A stretch of DNA of 64,000 bases from Coniferiporia sulphurascens (Eukaryota > Basidiomycota > Agaricomycetes > Hymenochaetales > Hymenochaetaceae). How positions within the stretch are numbered: the stretch's first letter is position 1; the number at the start of each line of letters is the position of its first letter. The notes below the pieces were generated by a model. That model did not search any database and was not told where the DNA came from. It saw nothing but the letters and a program-made list of their open reading frames with translations. The translations under genes were made by a program, and so were the position numbers. The stretch is taken from NCBI GenBank assembly GCA_002794785.1, contig NBBA01000011.1, forward strand, positions 682,001 to 746,000, written 5' to 3'. Positions 34,655 to 45,994 of the stretch are shown piece after piece.

Positions 34655-35663
34655 TGTTACATTTTTCTTTACTTTTCCCTTACTGCACTGACTCACTTCC
34701 TCTTCATCATCATCAGTCAGTGCAACTCTCCCATTTCTCTTTATTACTCATCCTTATTTACATTACACCATAGATGCCATGATGATGCCATATAGCACCA
34801 TCATGATGTGCCTTGCTTACTGATTGCCTTACTTGTATTACCAAGACTTTCCTTGGGTTTCCATGACCTTCCATAGCCATGTAAATGACCCTACACAAGA
34901 TGCTACAGTAGCAAACACATAGCATAGCATATAAGCATGTAACATAGACTGCACAAGCCCTAAGCTTGTGCTCTTTGTTCATACAAGCCCATTATATGTG
35001 CCTCAGTGCCCTCTGTGTGCTCTACCTCATTGTCTGGCACTTTGTCATAACCTGACTCTTCTAAAGAACACATCATGTACCTTCTCAATGATCAGGAAGC
35101 CCCACCATCGATCTATCTCATAACCAGCATCTAGGAAGCCCCATTGCTGCCACCACCATTCTCGATGATCAGGAAGCCCCATGTTAGGTGGCAGCCGGGA
35201 ATAACTCGACAGGGCCCCCGAAGAGATTGACGAAACACTGACTAGCATGAAGGGAACACCTAGTAATCTGAGGGGGGACTCAGAGGAAGTTTGTTCAGAT
35301 CACATGTAATGCTTAGACAACACAACAGTAAGTAGATTGCTCCAAAATGACAGGGATATACAGGTAATACCTTAGACAACACGACGGTAAGTAGAAGAGA
35401 AGAACAGGAAACAATAATGTTCAGCTCAACTACTTATAGGGCAATCAGAATGTGTGAAGGTATTACCAAAAGGGAAAGGTCATGAGTCATAATGAGTCAT
35501 TTGACTAAAGGGGATCAGGGGAAACAGGTGATCATGCTGAAAGGGGAAACATGAAAGGAAAGCACAGAAAAGGAAAAAGGATCGGAGATAGACGAAAAAG
35601 GAAAGAAGATTGACTGTGTCTAACACCCCAACATCGATTACCATGTAACTGTTGAGCTTAACA
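34655..35663 (+). repeat. 5' LTR of gypsy-1 (interrupted)
   Basis: TGTTACATTTTTC...GAGCTTAACA. Removing the solo LTR at 35182-35625 and one 5 bp duplication leaves 560 bp, the same as the solo LTR at 27590. Confidence 0.85.
35182..35625 (-). mobile_element. solo LTR, family D, inside gypsy-1 5' LTR
   Basis: 444 bp, TGTTAG...CTAACA, flanked by CCCCA (35177-35181 and 35626-35630). It is the reverse complement of the family D copy at 40132-40573; orientation is given relative to that copy. Confidence 0.88.
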
Positions 35664-36003
35664 CTAGCACAAGCTTTCCCACTTTTTTTTGTTGATGTAC
35701 CCAACATCCAAGCACCAACCCTTTGCCCACCCTGTCTATCAAACAACTGATCCCACAGCCTGCCTTCATCCTTGTTGGAGGCACCTGGGACAATGACCTC
35801 AAGTGCTTTAAGAAAAAGCAAACCAACTCAAATGACTATGACTATTACTCGTGGTTACAAAACCAGCATGGAGAGTACCAGTGGTCTAAGGCTCTAGATG
35901 CCGAAGACGCCTGCATAACCTTCGCAACCCATGTACCAAACTACCGCGAACTCTTCCCTTGTCTCAAAACCCCTGACTTGACTGGATCACCCCAAAACAA
36001 CCT
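35664..36003 (+). other. gypsy-1 leader with open frame before gag
   Basis: An open frame from 35723 reads towards gag (PAFILVGGTWDNDLKCFKKK and on, with a TRP-rich YYSWLQNQHGEYQW), overlapping the gag start in another frame. It may be a short leader ORF or a frame-shifted N-terminal part of gag. No convincing tRNA primer site was found after the LTR. Confidence 0.3.
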
Positions 36004-37005
36004 ATGTCGTCCACCACACCAGTCCCCAAAGAAATCAACCTTGCACATCCCAACACTTTCAATGGGGACTGCAAGTATGCCAGATGCTTCCTCTCAAGTT
36101 GTGAAGCATACCTTCACATCAACTGTCATGTCTATAACACTGATGAGTTGAAGATCAACTTTGTCCTCTCCTATATCCAGACAGAAACTGCTGGAGATTG
36201 GGCCATCAACCATGAGACCCTAGCATCTGCCTTTGCTAAAGACAAGAACAGGCAAGCCCTATCTACCATTGTTGGATATGGGACCCAGGGTGACTTCAAA
36301 TGCGATTTCCACAACATGTTCATCACCACAGATGATGTTTCTGAGGCTTCCCAGGAGATCATGACACTCCAACAGACCGGTTCTGCGGATGACTACAACA
36401 GTCATTTCCAATCCCTTGTCACCCGAGCTGGGATGTCTGGCAACAACAACCTCATTCCCATCTACAAGAAAGGCCTGAAACATGGCCTTCTGGCATGTGT
36501 CCTATCTAATGCCAAACTGCCCACCACCATTGAGGAATGGTACCACAAAGCCTCCAAACAGGACACTGTCTACCAACAACTCAAGGCCCTCTGCAGCCTG
36601 GGACAAACTTCCATTAAACAAGAGAACTGTTTCTGTAACTTTGGAAACAACCAACAGCGCCAACAGGGACAGGCTAACCAGCATAGTACACAGGTTAACT
36701 CCACCAACTGCCCACCACGCCTCTCGGAGGAAGAGTGTGCCAAGTGTTTACATGAAGGACGTTGTCTCACCTGCAGAGAAAAAGGCCACAATGCTCATGA
36801 CTGTACCAAGTACCAGCAGGGAACCAGCCAACCATGCATGGTCCACACCATCAATAATGCATTCCCCATTGTCAAGACACCCGAACCAGCTCTGGAGAAC
36901 ACCTCTCCTGAGTCTATCACTGCAAACATCCACAACTTACTCAGTCACTTCAATGAGATGAAGAAAGATGAGATCTTTGACATCCTGGATAAGCAGGGTT
37001 TTTAA
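36004..37005 (+). CDS. gypsy-1 Gag
   Basis: Intact 333-residue frame from ATG to TAA. The retrotransposon gag core includes PNTFNGDCKYARCFLSSCEAYL, and KINFVLSYIQTETAGDWA; a nucleocapsid zinc knuckle CLTCREKGHNAHDC (CX2CX4HX4C) lies at about residues 254-267. It forms the virus-like particle shell and packages RNA. It is the only uninterrupted frame of the element. Confidence 0.8.
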   Translation: MSSTTPVPKEINLAHPNTFNGDCKYARCFLSSCEAYLHINCHVYNTDELKINFVLSYIQTETAGDWAINHETLASAFAKDKNRQALSTIVGYGTQGDFKCDFHNMFITTDDVSEASQEIMTLQQTGSADDYNSHFQSLVTRAGMSGNNNLIPIYKKGLKHGLLACVLSNAKLPTTIEEWYHKASKQDTVYQQLKALCSLGQTSIKQENCFCNFGNNQQRQQGQANQHSTQVNSTNCPPRLSEEECAKCLHEGRCLTCREKGHNAHDCTKYQQGTSQPCMVHTINNAFPIVKTPEPALENTSPESITANIHNLLSHFNEMKKDEIFDILDKQGF

Positions 37006-37229
37006 AGAGGAAGATTAGACAGATGCTAAGTCTTCCTGTTACCATGTCTCCAATTGTAAATTCCGATCCTTCGCTCCCCACAATGAAGATCCCAATTTTT
37101 ATGATTGTCTATGACAAAACTGTCCCCACCAATGCACTCATCAATTCTGGTGCTGAAGGCCAGTTTATTGATGCAAAATTTGTTATAAAGCATCACATAC
37201 TGATGTGAATGCTTGCCTGCCCCATTACT

Positions 37230-38971
37230 TTTTATTTTTATTTTTATTTTTTTTAAATTTATTATTCCTACTGAGCTACGCAATACACCTGTGGCCCCGA
37301 AGGGGCTGCCTGTAAACTACCTAACTACTGAGGCGCCTGTCATCACTCATTGAGTGAAACTGGGTGGGGCACGTGCCTCCCAGAGGAGGCCTTGTGAACT
37401 TACGTGCCCTATTAGGGATAATTAGAGGAAGGAAGAGGGAGGCATACATATCGAGACTATGAAAAGCTGAACCAGGCCAAAAGCAAGATCAGGAAGAGAG
37501 AGTCCCTTAGAAGAGGAATGGAGCAGCTGCAAGTGCCATAGAAGAGACCGATGTGGAATCTGAAGGGCAGTCAAGAGTCAGAGGGAAATGGTGGGAGCGT
37601 ACCTGAGAGCTCCAAAAGGGTTGGGTCTGCGTCCTGAGTCCTGGATCCAAGCAACCTGTGCATGTATCCCCGGAGGGTGTCCAAGTCGAGGTCATTGTCC
37701 ATGATTAAGGGTGCCCTTGCGGGACCCATCACTACACATACACCTTCCTTGTGACATTGCTGCCCCCAGGACAAAGGCCTTACATGCGACATGCTGTCCT
37801 TTACGGTGCGCTGGGTTGGGTAAGGCATGCCACGCCAGGAGAACACCCCGAGTGGAGGTCGCGGCGCCATAGGCACTACTCCACCCATTGGAATGCCCCC
37901 CCTACCCTACACATTCCCTCCCTTGCCCTGCTTTCCACTGTAGAGTGCTGCTGGATCATGGGAATCAACTTAAGCCCGAAATGGGAATTACCCCCACCCG
38001 AACCCATGGAGGATTTAGTCCTCTCAAGCCAAATGAAGGGAACTACCCCCCACCGCTATGGCCTGCTCAGAGGTCAGGTTACCCCAACATGAGTTTCCTG
38101 TTCCCATGCATGTGCTTCGGAGCCCAGGGTAAACCCCGGGGAATACTCAGGACGGTGTCCCGCTTCCGGATCCGCCACGTACACAAGTCTCCGTGTTGCC
38201 AGAGGCTTGGACCCCGGCCTATCTCTTTCGAGGCTGCCAGGGAGTCCACTTGACTAACCACCCCCAGTGGAGCACCGACCACCTCCTGTCATTCCCAGTG
38301 AAGGGTTTGTGAGTAGGGGCCTGCCATCTCCCCCGAGGGCCCGTGGTGGCCTGTTGCTCTCGCATCGGCTGGTTATCACTGACAATGCCACATGTTATGA
38401 GACCCCTATGTCCTTATAGCATCCAATGCCGTCATCAGACACCCTCTTGGGATTTGGGGATGGCAGTTCTTTGATTAGTCTATGCTGAGGACTACACGGC
38501 CTCAGATCCGAGTTTCCCTGAACCCGAGGTTTCCCGACCGAAGCCGACCACTAGGTGGGCAGGGGGTTTCCACCCTCCCATAGGGACGTTAATGTCGTGT
38601 CCCCCCCTGACTGGCGGGTGTATGCACCCTTGCGCCGCCGAGAGGCGGACCAGCGAGCACACTGCCTCGAGAAGGTCAGTGCAGATGTGAAGAAGGATCA
38701 TCCTCACTGAGTCACCCCCCCCATTGCAACATTTTCGATGGGTTGCATACCCTCTGGTGAGCGGTTAAGCCCCTTTCATGCCATCCAGTGACACCGCTAC
38801 AGTGCCTCGGCGGCCAGTGAGCAGCGCTCCTTTATAAAAGGTGCGCAGTCGGATGCCTTCTCTCATGATGCCCCAGTAGTATACCAGAGCAGAGCATGGG
38901 TTGCTGCGACTGACCAGAGACGACCCCAGAGCAAAGGTGAGATGGTGGTGGTAAGAGGACAAGAAGGGATG
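37230..38971 (-). mobile_element. poly-A-type retroelement insertion (LINE-like or SINE-like, no RT seen)
   Basis: 1.74 kb of GC-richer DNA inserted in the gypsy-1 protease and bounded by an exact 15 bp duplication GCCTGCCCCATTACT (37215-37229 and 38972-38986). On the plus strand its left end is T-rich, so in minus orientation the element ends in an AAAAAT-type A-rich tail. Long target duplication and A-rich tail are marks of target-primed reverse transcription. The longest minus frame (37888-37571, 105 residues, containing MDNDLDLDTLRGYMHRLLG) is not an RT or endonuclease. It is either a non-autonomous element or a LINE that lost its RT. Confidence 0.75.
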
Positions 38972-40131
38972 GCCTGCCCCATTACTGTTCTTAATGCAGA
39001 TGGCTCCACCAACAAGCATGGAACCATCACCAAATACACATGGTGATTGGTTCGCATTGAAGGGAAGTCACTACCCATGAAACTCCTTGTGACATCCCTA
39101 GGCAAGGAGGATATCATCCTTGGCCTACCATGGTTAAAAAACCATAACCTGGTTATTGATTGGAAGAAAGGCACTCTCTCTATTGCAAAGGTCACCACTG
39201 CTACCATGCTTGCTCAGGAACAGGTTAAAGAAACGAAACCTGTGGAAAAGATGATTCCACCTGAATACCACCAGTACCTTGACATCTTCCACAAAAAATC
39301 TGTGGAACGATTCCCGATCTCCAGACCATATGACCACACTATCAATCTCAAACCTGATTTTGTACCATGTGACTGTAAGGTCTACCCACTGGCGCCTAAA
39401 GAACTGGCAGCACTCAATGAATTCCTAGATGAAAATCTTCACCAAAGCTACATCTGCCCATCCAAGTCACCAATGGCATCTCCTTTCTTCTTTGTCGGGA
39501 AGAAGGATACTAGCCTTTGCAGATGCCAAGATTATCGAGCCCTTAATGAGGGGACCATCAAGAATGCATACCTGTTACCTCTGATTAGCGATCTCATGGA
39601 CAAACTCAAGGGAGCCAAGTATTTTACAAAACTTGACCTCCACTCTGGCTACAATAACATTTGGATAAAAGATGGCAATCAATGGAAAGCCGCTTTTAAA
39701 ACTCCTTGTGGACTATTCAAACCAACCATCATGTTCTTTGGCTTATGCAATTCACCAGCCACATTCCAAGCCTTCATGGATGATACCTTCTGCTTCGTAA
39801 TCCTCAAAGACAGAACCATGATCTACATGGATGACGTACTCATCCCAGCTAACTCAATGGAAGAACTTTATCAATGCACTTGCTGAGTTCTTGATATATG
39901 CGCCACCAATGATCTCTACTGCAAACCAGAGAAATGTCTCTTCGGTGTACAATGTGTCGAATTTCTGGGAATGATCATCACCCCAGACAACATCCATATG
40001 GACCCAGTCAAACTCATTGGCATTGCTGATTGGCCCACCCCATGCACCGTCAAACAGCTTCGAAGCTTTATGGGATTCTGTAATTATTACAGACATTTCA
40101 TCCCCAGTTTCTCAGATATCACATACCTGCT

Positions 40132-40573
40132 TGTTAGATGCAGTCGATCTTCTTTCCTTTTTGTCTATCTCCGATCCTTTTTCCTTTTCTGCACTTTCCT
40201 TTCATGTTTCCCCTTTCGGCATGATCACCTGTTTCCCCTGATCCTCTTTAGTTGAATGACTCATTATGACTTGTGACCTTTCCCTTTTGGTAATACCTTC
40301 ACATGTTCTGATTGCCCTATAAGTAGTCGAGCCAAACATTATTGTTTCCTGTTCTTCTCTTCTACTTACCATTGTGTCATCTAAGGTATTACCTGTATAT
40401 CCTTGTCTTTTGAAGCAATCTACTTACCATCATGTTGTCTAAGCATTACGCATGATCTGAACATAGTCCCTCTGAGTCCCCCCTCAGATTACTAGGTGTT
40501 CCCTTTGCACTAGTCAGTGTTTCGTCGATCTCTTCAGGGGCCCTGTCGAGTTATTCCCAGCCACCGCCTAACA
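40132..40573 (+). mobile_element. solo LTR, family D, inside gypsy-1 RT
   Basis: 442 bp, TGTTAG...CTAACA, flanked by CTGCT (40127-40131 and 40574-40578). Includes CTATAAGTAG, a promoter-like site. Confidence 0.88.
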
Positions 40574-42595
40574 CTGCTTAACGAGCTTACCCATACCAAT
40601 GAACCATGGAAATGGACACCTGAACAAGACCAAGCATTTACTTAACTCAAAACACTTTTCCTTGACAAACCAGCCTTACTCATACCTGACCCCGCCAAGC
40701 TGTTTATACTTGAAATGGACACATCCAAGGTCGCCTCTGGTGCCATCCTTTACCAGGCAAACTCCAATGGCAATCTACAACCATGCAGATATATTTCCAA
40801 AACGTTTGGACCTGCTCAACAGTGCTATGAAGTCTATGACAGAGAACTTCTGGGCATTATATGTGGCCTCGAAGCTTGGTGCCATTATCTACTTGGCAAC
40901 CCACATACTACCATGATTTGGTGTGACCACAAAAACCTTTCGTACTTCCGTTCGGAGTGCTGCTTAACTCCAAGACAATTGCAATGGAATCTTTTCCTCT
41001 CCCAGTTCAATTGCATAATCACCCACCGCCCAGGAAAGTTTATCCCCGGTGCTGACACACTGTCTAGACGCCCTGACCATGGCGAAGAACCACTGGAAGA
41101 ATGTATTATGTTACCAGATATGTTATTCATCAGGACAATCAATGTCAATCTCCAGAACCATATTCGAGATGTGCAGGAAGGCGACTCATTTGCGAAAACA
41201 ATCCAGGATGCATGAGCACTAAAAATCCCATCTCCTTTCTGCTTCTCTCTTGATGACTGGACCATTGACTCTGGTCTCCTCCGCTACCAGAAACGGGTCT
41301 ATGTACCAGACAATGCAGAAATCAAATGAGAAATCTTGCAGATGTTCCATGATCTTCCATCATTTGGCCACCTGGGGTTATTCAAAACCTCCCAATTAGT
41401 GTGACAACACTATTGGTGGCCTGGCTTAACCATATTTGTAGGGAACCATGTCAAAGGATGTGCTGTGTGTCAACAGATGAAAATCAACATGCATCCAACC
41501 AAGCTGCCACTATTACCGATACCTGTGGATGCCTCCATGCTTCCATTCCAGTCGGTGTCTATGGACTTCATCACCAATTTACCCATCTCAAATGGATATG
41601 ATTTGATCATGGTTGTAGTGAACCATGACTTGTCTAAGGGAATTGTCCTCATTCCCTGTAACAAGACAATCAATGCACTTGGCATGGCAAAAGCGTACCA
41701 TGACAATGTCTACCGACGTTTCGGACTTCCCAAACACATAATTTCGGACCGTGGACCACAATTTGCATCACAAGTTTTCCAGACCCTATGCAAATGCCTT
41801 GGAATTAAGTCTAAACTGTCAATGGCATACCACCCCCAAATGGATGGTCAAACTGAACATGCCAACCAGGAAGTAGAAGCTTATCTGTGCATTTATTGCA
41901 GCACATCACCTCACTCCTGGTCTGACTCACTTACAGACCTGGAATTCTCACACAATATCCAGACCCATTCAGTCACCAAGACATCACTGTTTACCATCAT
42001 GCTGGGATACAACCCTATCCCCATTCCCTCGGTAATAGAGGAAACCAATCTCCCGTCTCTCTCACAGTGCCTGCGCCTTCTCTCATCCATCAGGAAAGAA
42101 GCACTTGCCGCCCATGACCTTGCCTGTGCCCATATGGCATGATTTGGAGCACGAGGCTTCAAACCATTCAAACTTGGAGACAAGGTTTGGCTAGAAGCTA
42201 CCAATTTGCATTTCCCCAACTGCTCCCACAAATTGTCACCTAAATGGGAGGGACCATTTCCCATAATTCAGGTACTATCACCCCTGAACTATCGCCTCAA
42301 GCTGCCAGATGCATGGCGAATCCACCCCGTTTTCCACACCTCACTTCTTTTGGCTTACACAGAGACTGAGGCACACAGACCTCCATTCAGTCAACCACCA
42401 CCTGACCTGATCAAAGACCAACAGGAATATGAAGTGGAGGCCATCATTTCCCACAAAGGTGCCAGGAACAGGCAGCATTTCCTAGTCAAATGGGCTGGCT
42501 ATCCCTCTTTGGAAAATCAATGGTTGTCCGACAAAGATCTCTCACATGCTCCTGACCTCCTCGAAACATATAAAACCCTCAAAAAAATCACCTAA

Positions 42596-44501
42596 CTTTT
42601 CTCCATTCGCTTCCTCCCCACTACATGATCACCACCCACATCACCCACCACAATCATCTCTGGTACCTCACCATCATCATCCCTGGAGGTATCATCATCC
42701 TCATCTATGCCATCAACCTCATCACTCACCCTTGTCCTACACCCCCTGCCTCTTGTCTCAGATTCCCCACCATCACCAACCACCGACCAATTTCCCCTCT
42801 CCTCCCTCTACACACACCACAACCCGCCATCCACCATCAAGAGTTCCTTGCCCGACCAACAGTCCCGACCCGACAGGACGTCCTTGTGCAACTCCAATGC
42901 ACCTTCCCTCAGGATTTCCCAGCCGCTACACACATAGCACACATCAAAATCAAGATCGAAGAGGCAACCAACGAGCTATGTTCTTTCGGAATACCACCAG
43001 TTGATCTCCTTCTCCATCTAGCTGAACTTCACAACCAGGCAGTCGTCCAACATGAGCAGCTCCATCAACAACACCAACAGCAACAACAACTCCGAGTGCC
43101 ACTGCCATCATCAGCATGCTACTCGGAGGTGCTACCCCCAGCCGCAACATCCTTCGATATGGCTCCCCCCCCCGTACCATCCTCCAGCACATATTGGGGG
43201 GCCCGGACATGGACACGGACATCAACTGCCTCCTATCCACACACCCACGTGCCCACCAGGTCAACCGGATGTGCCAACATCTCCACACAGTGGAGGACAT
43301 GCAGCGCCTGGCATGGCATGCACAGGAACTGATGGAGATGCTTGAGTCTCGCTTGGGTAATCTGGTAGATGATCTCCATCTCTTACACAACACAGACTAT
43401 GAATCACTTGAGGAGGAGGACATCCATACGGTACTCGTTCCCCTTCACCCCCAAGCTCACCTTTACCGCCCCACCCCATGCCCTCCTCTCGTCCCAACAG
43501 CACCACCCACACCCATGGTCACTTGTTGCAACTCCGCTACCCAGACAGAATCGCACCTGTTACAATTTTCCTTACTTTCCTTTACTGCGCTGACTCACTT
43601 CTCCTTCGTCATCATCAGTCAGCGCAACTCCCCCATTTCTCTGCCTTACTCATCCTTATTTCACCTTATGCCATAAGACGCCATGATGACGCCTTATTGC
43701 ACCATCATGACATGCTTTGCTTACTGATCACCGTACTTGTATTACCAAGGCCTTCCTTGCGTTTCCATGACCTTCCATAGTCTGGTAAACATACCTAACC
43801 AAGTCGCTACAGTAGCAAACACATAGAGTAGCATATAAGCATGTAACTTCAGTAGCACAAGCCCTAAGCTTGTGCTCTTTGTTCATACAAGCCCATTATC
43901 TGCTACCACCAGTCTACTGTGTGCCACTGTGCAAATAGTCGCTTTGTCATAACCTGACACTGCTAAAGAAGCCTACCACGTCCACATCGCCGATCAGGAA
44001 GCCCCATCGACAATCATCCTTGACTTACGACATCTAGGAAGCCCCGTTGCCGTACCATCAGTTCTGACGATCAGGAAGCCCCGACATCGATCACCGTGTA
44101 ACCGTTGAGCTTAACAGCACCCCGTCCAAATCCAACCTCTGTCTCAACAATCGTCCTCGTCATCCTCACTCTCACACTGCTCAGCATGCCTGTCAACGAC
44201 CCACCTGACAATGTACTGTGCTCAGTACATTTGTCCATGGTGCAACGAGGCCACACCTGGCCACCCACCTGGCAACTGCCCTCAGCACGGACAACAGTCG
44301 GCATCACCCCCACCACTTGCACCTACCTCGACCCCAGACGAAAATCAACTGCCACCACCTGCAGTGAGAAATGGTAACCACCCCCACCTAACAGACCTAG
44401 GAGCACGCATACTCATGCAGGCTTACCTGGATGATGTCACACATGGACTCCTGAACAATGACATGGATATGGGGTCCAACAACGACGACCTCTCCAACTA
44501 G
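42596..44501 (+). pseudogene. gypsy-1 post-pol ORF with a second zinc knuckle
   Basis: Downstream of the chromodomain are Pro/Thr/His-rich open frames, then a helical stretch (MDTDINCLLSTHPRAH, RLAWHAQELMEMLESRLGNL) at about 43207-43420. After the solo LTR at 43558-44116 a knuckle CPWCNEATPGHPPGNC follows near 44235, and then an acidic end (DMDMGSNNDD). Frame changes occur along it. The function is unknown; a nucleic-acid-binding accessory protein is an inference. Confidence 0.5.
43558..44116 (+). mobile_element. solo LTR (gypsy-1 family) inside the post-pol ORF
   Basis: 559 bp, TGTTACAATTTTCC...GAGCTTAACA, flanked by GCACC (43553-43557 and 44117-44121). Very close to the solo LTR at 27590. 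Confidence 0.88.
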
Positions 44502-44788
44502 GGGACTCCAGTCCGCAATGACAGAAAACTAGTGTTGGTCCACAACGACCCTAAACTACTACTCCCGGGTATGACCTTAAACTGCCCACTAGTGCGTTAT
44601 CTTCTTCTTTTTTTACTACACCCATTTCCCTGCCTGTTATTGTCCTTATTGGCAGCTTGCCTTTTCCTTATTGTTTATTGGCCTTTACTTGGCCACTATA
44701 GGCGTATATGACTTGCAATCTGGGTTAGGGATTCTTTTTCCACTTATTTTCCACTTCCTCACCATCTTCTGACATCATACCATTAAAA

Positions 44789-45110
44789 ACACAAGATGCT
44801 ACAGTAGCAAACACATAGCATAGCATATAAGCATGTAACATAGACTGCACAAGCCCTAAGCTTGTGCTCTTTGTTCATACAAGCCCATTATATGTGCCTC
44901 AGTGCCCTCTGTGTGCTCTACCTCATTGTCTGGCACTTTGTCATAACCTGACTCTTCTAAAGAACACATTGTGTACCTTCTTGATGATCAGGAAGCCCCA
45001 CTGTCAATCTATCTCGTAACCGGCATCTAGGAAGCCCCATTGCCGCCACCACCATTCCCGATGATCAGGAAGCCCTAATGTTGATCACCATGTAACCGTT
45101 GAGCTTAACA
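44789..45110 (+). repeat. 3' LTR remnant of gypsy-1
   Basis: About 322 bp matching the 3' part of the 5' LTR from ACACAAGATGCTACAG onward. The first roughly 240 bp of the LTR and the polypurine tract are missing, so a deletion spans the internal-LTR junction. Confidence 0.8.
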
Positions 45111-45115
45111 CTTTG

Positions 45116-45994
45116 TAGCCAAAGGAAATACAACAGTAGATCGAAGAGGAGAAGGAACACCTCAGATGATGAACATGGACAGAGAACTCCTAATGTGTTG
45201 GATGAATGAAGAACCATCATATTGAGTCATGACAGGTTACAATAGAATTGTAAACCTTATGAATGCAGGGCCAGAAGAGCTCTTTATGCTAATAGATGTA
45301 AGCCTGCCCAGTCAGCTTACAACTTCCCACCTTCCCTGCTCTCTTCCCACCTTGCCTGTGCTCTTCCCAACACTCATACCACTTCCCTATGCACGTGCTG
45401 TGTCACGCCACTTCCCAATGCATGTGCCACATCATGTGCAAGTATTCCCTTTCCATTTACTTCGTTTCCTTTCCTATTGCATGTGCCTTCCCTTTCCACT
45501 TTCCATGGCATGTATTCCTTCCCTTCCCTTTGCACGTGCCTACTTCCCTGCCGTGTTCCGGCATGCCCCGAGACATGCCAGAGCGTTTCCTACTGTACAG
45601 ATCCATTCTTACATAATCCCTGCACTATTCCTGTTCGCTTTCCACACCTTTGTTGCCCTAGTCTATCTGACAGCAACAAAGGTGAGTAGTTATGCTATGG
45701 ATGTATATAGTCTATCTGACAGCAACAAAGATACCTTTGTCCTTTCTGTCTTAGGCTGAATTTCAGTGCTGCCAACTTCTGGTTGGCTTCCAATAGACAA
45801 CAGGACACCAGAGCAAACCCCTTTCACCGATATCATTAACCTATAGGCAGAACAATTCAATCTTAGTCCACGGTAATAAGTAACAAGCCACAACAAGATA
45901 AGATTAAAGAAGGCTAGCATAAGTGCTGAGCCACACAAGTATATCTAAGTGTTTGGCTAAGAATAGCTGATGGAAGCATGGCGATCAATTGAAG
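45116..45994 (-). repeat. repeat family H (right copy) and pyrimidine-rich repeat DNA
   Basis: 45229-45600 is T/C-rich with repeated TTCCC and GCACGTGC phrases. About 45575-45805 is the reverse complement of repeat H at 29.0-29.2 kb, including both copies of its 22 bp direct repeat. No coding sequence is supported apart from the tail of the split ORF noted at 34250. Confidence 0.5.

Larger units (their letters stand above)
37023..42595 (+). pseudogene. gypsy-1 Pol (PR-RT-RNaseH-IN-chromodomain), decayed
   Basis: Protease: ALINSGAEGQFID near 37133, where the catalytic Asp of the usual DSG is Asn; split by the insertion at 37230. RT from about 39047 with [29 protein letters not shown] and YMDD near 39825; split at 40132 by a solo LTR. 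RNase H from about 40574 (LEMDTSKVASGAILYQ, EVYDRELLGI). Integrase with HHCC (to about 41480), DFITNLP, DRGPQFASQVF, YHPQMDGQTEHANQE. Chromodomain at about 42420-42580 (EYEVEAIISHK...WAGYPSLENQW). TGA interruptions near 37206, 39039, 39884, 41213, 41327, 41401 and 42140, and one TAA near 40642. Confidence 0.85.
34655..45110 (+). mobile_element. Ty3/gypsy chromovirus, gypsy-1, with four nested insertions
   Basis: Bounded by the 5 bp duplication CTTTG (34650-34654 and 45111-45115). The 5' LTR is 34655-35663 (560 bp after subtracting an inserted solo LTR), and the 3' LTR remnant is 44789-45110. Gag, protease, RT, RNase H, integrase, chromodomain and an extra 3' ORF lie between. Later insertions, each with its own target duplication: 35182-35625 (CCCCA), 37230-38971 (15 bp), 40132-40573 (CTGCT) and 43558-44116 (GCACC). 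Numerous TGA codons interrupt pol. Confidence 0.88.
34250..45303 (+). pseudogene. unclassified retroelement-like ORF split by gypsy-1
   Basis: A reading frame begins with ATG at about 34250 (MERPVNIIDTQGMC), contains one TGA between two Cys codons (MCQ-stop-CKDA), and runs to the gypsy-1 insertion at 34655. It appears to resume after 45115 (AKGNTTVDRRGEGTPQMMNM) and ends in a T/C-rich region. I do not recognise the protein; position after LTR-like repeat F suggests a gag-like ORF. The host element must be older than gypsy-1. Confidence 0.35.

Noticed and set aside
42625..43332. His/Pro/Thr-rich plus frame as an independent host gene
   Set aside because: It lies inside gypsy-1 between the chromodomain and the 3' LTR and belongs to the element's 3' ORF region.
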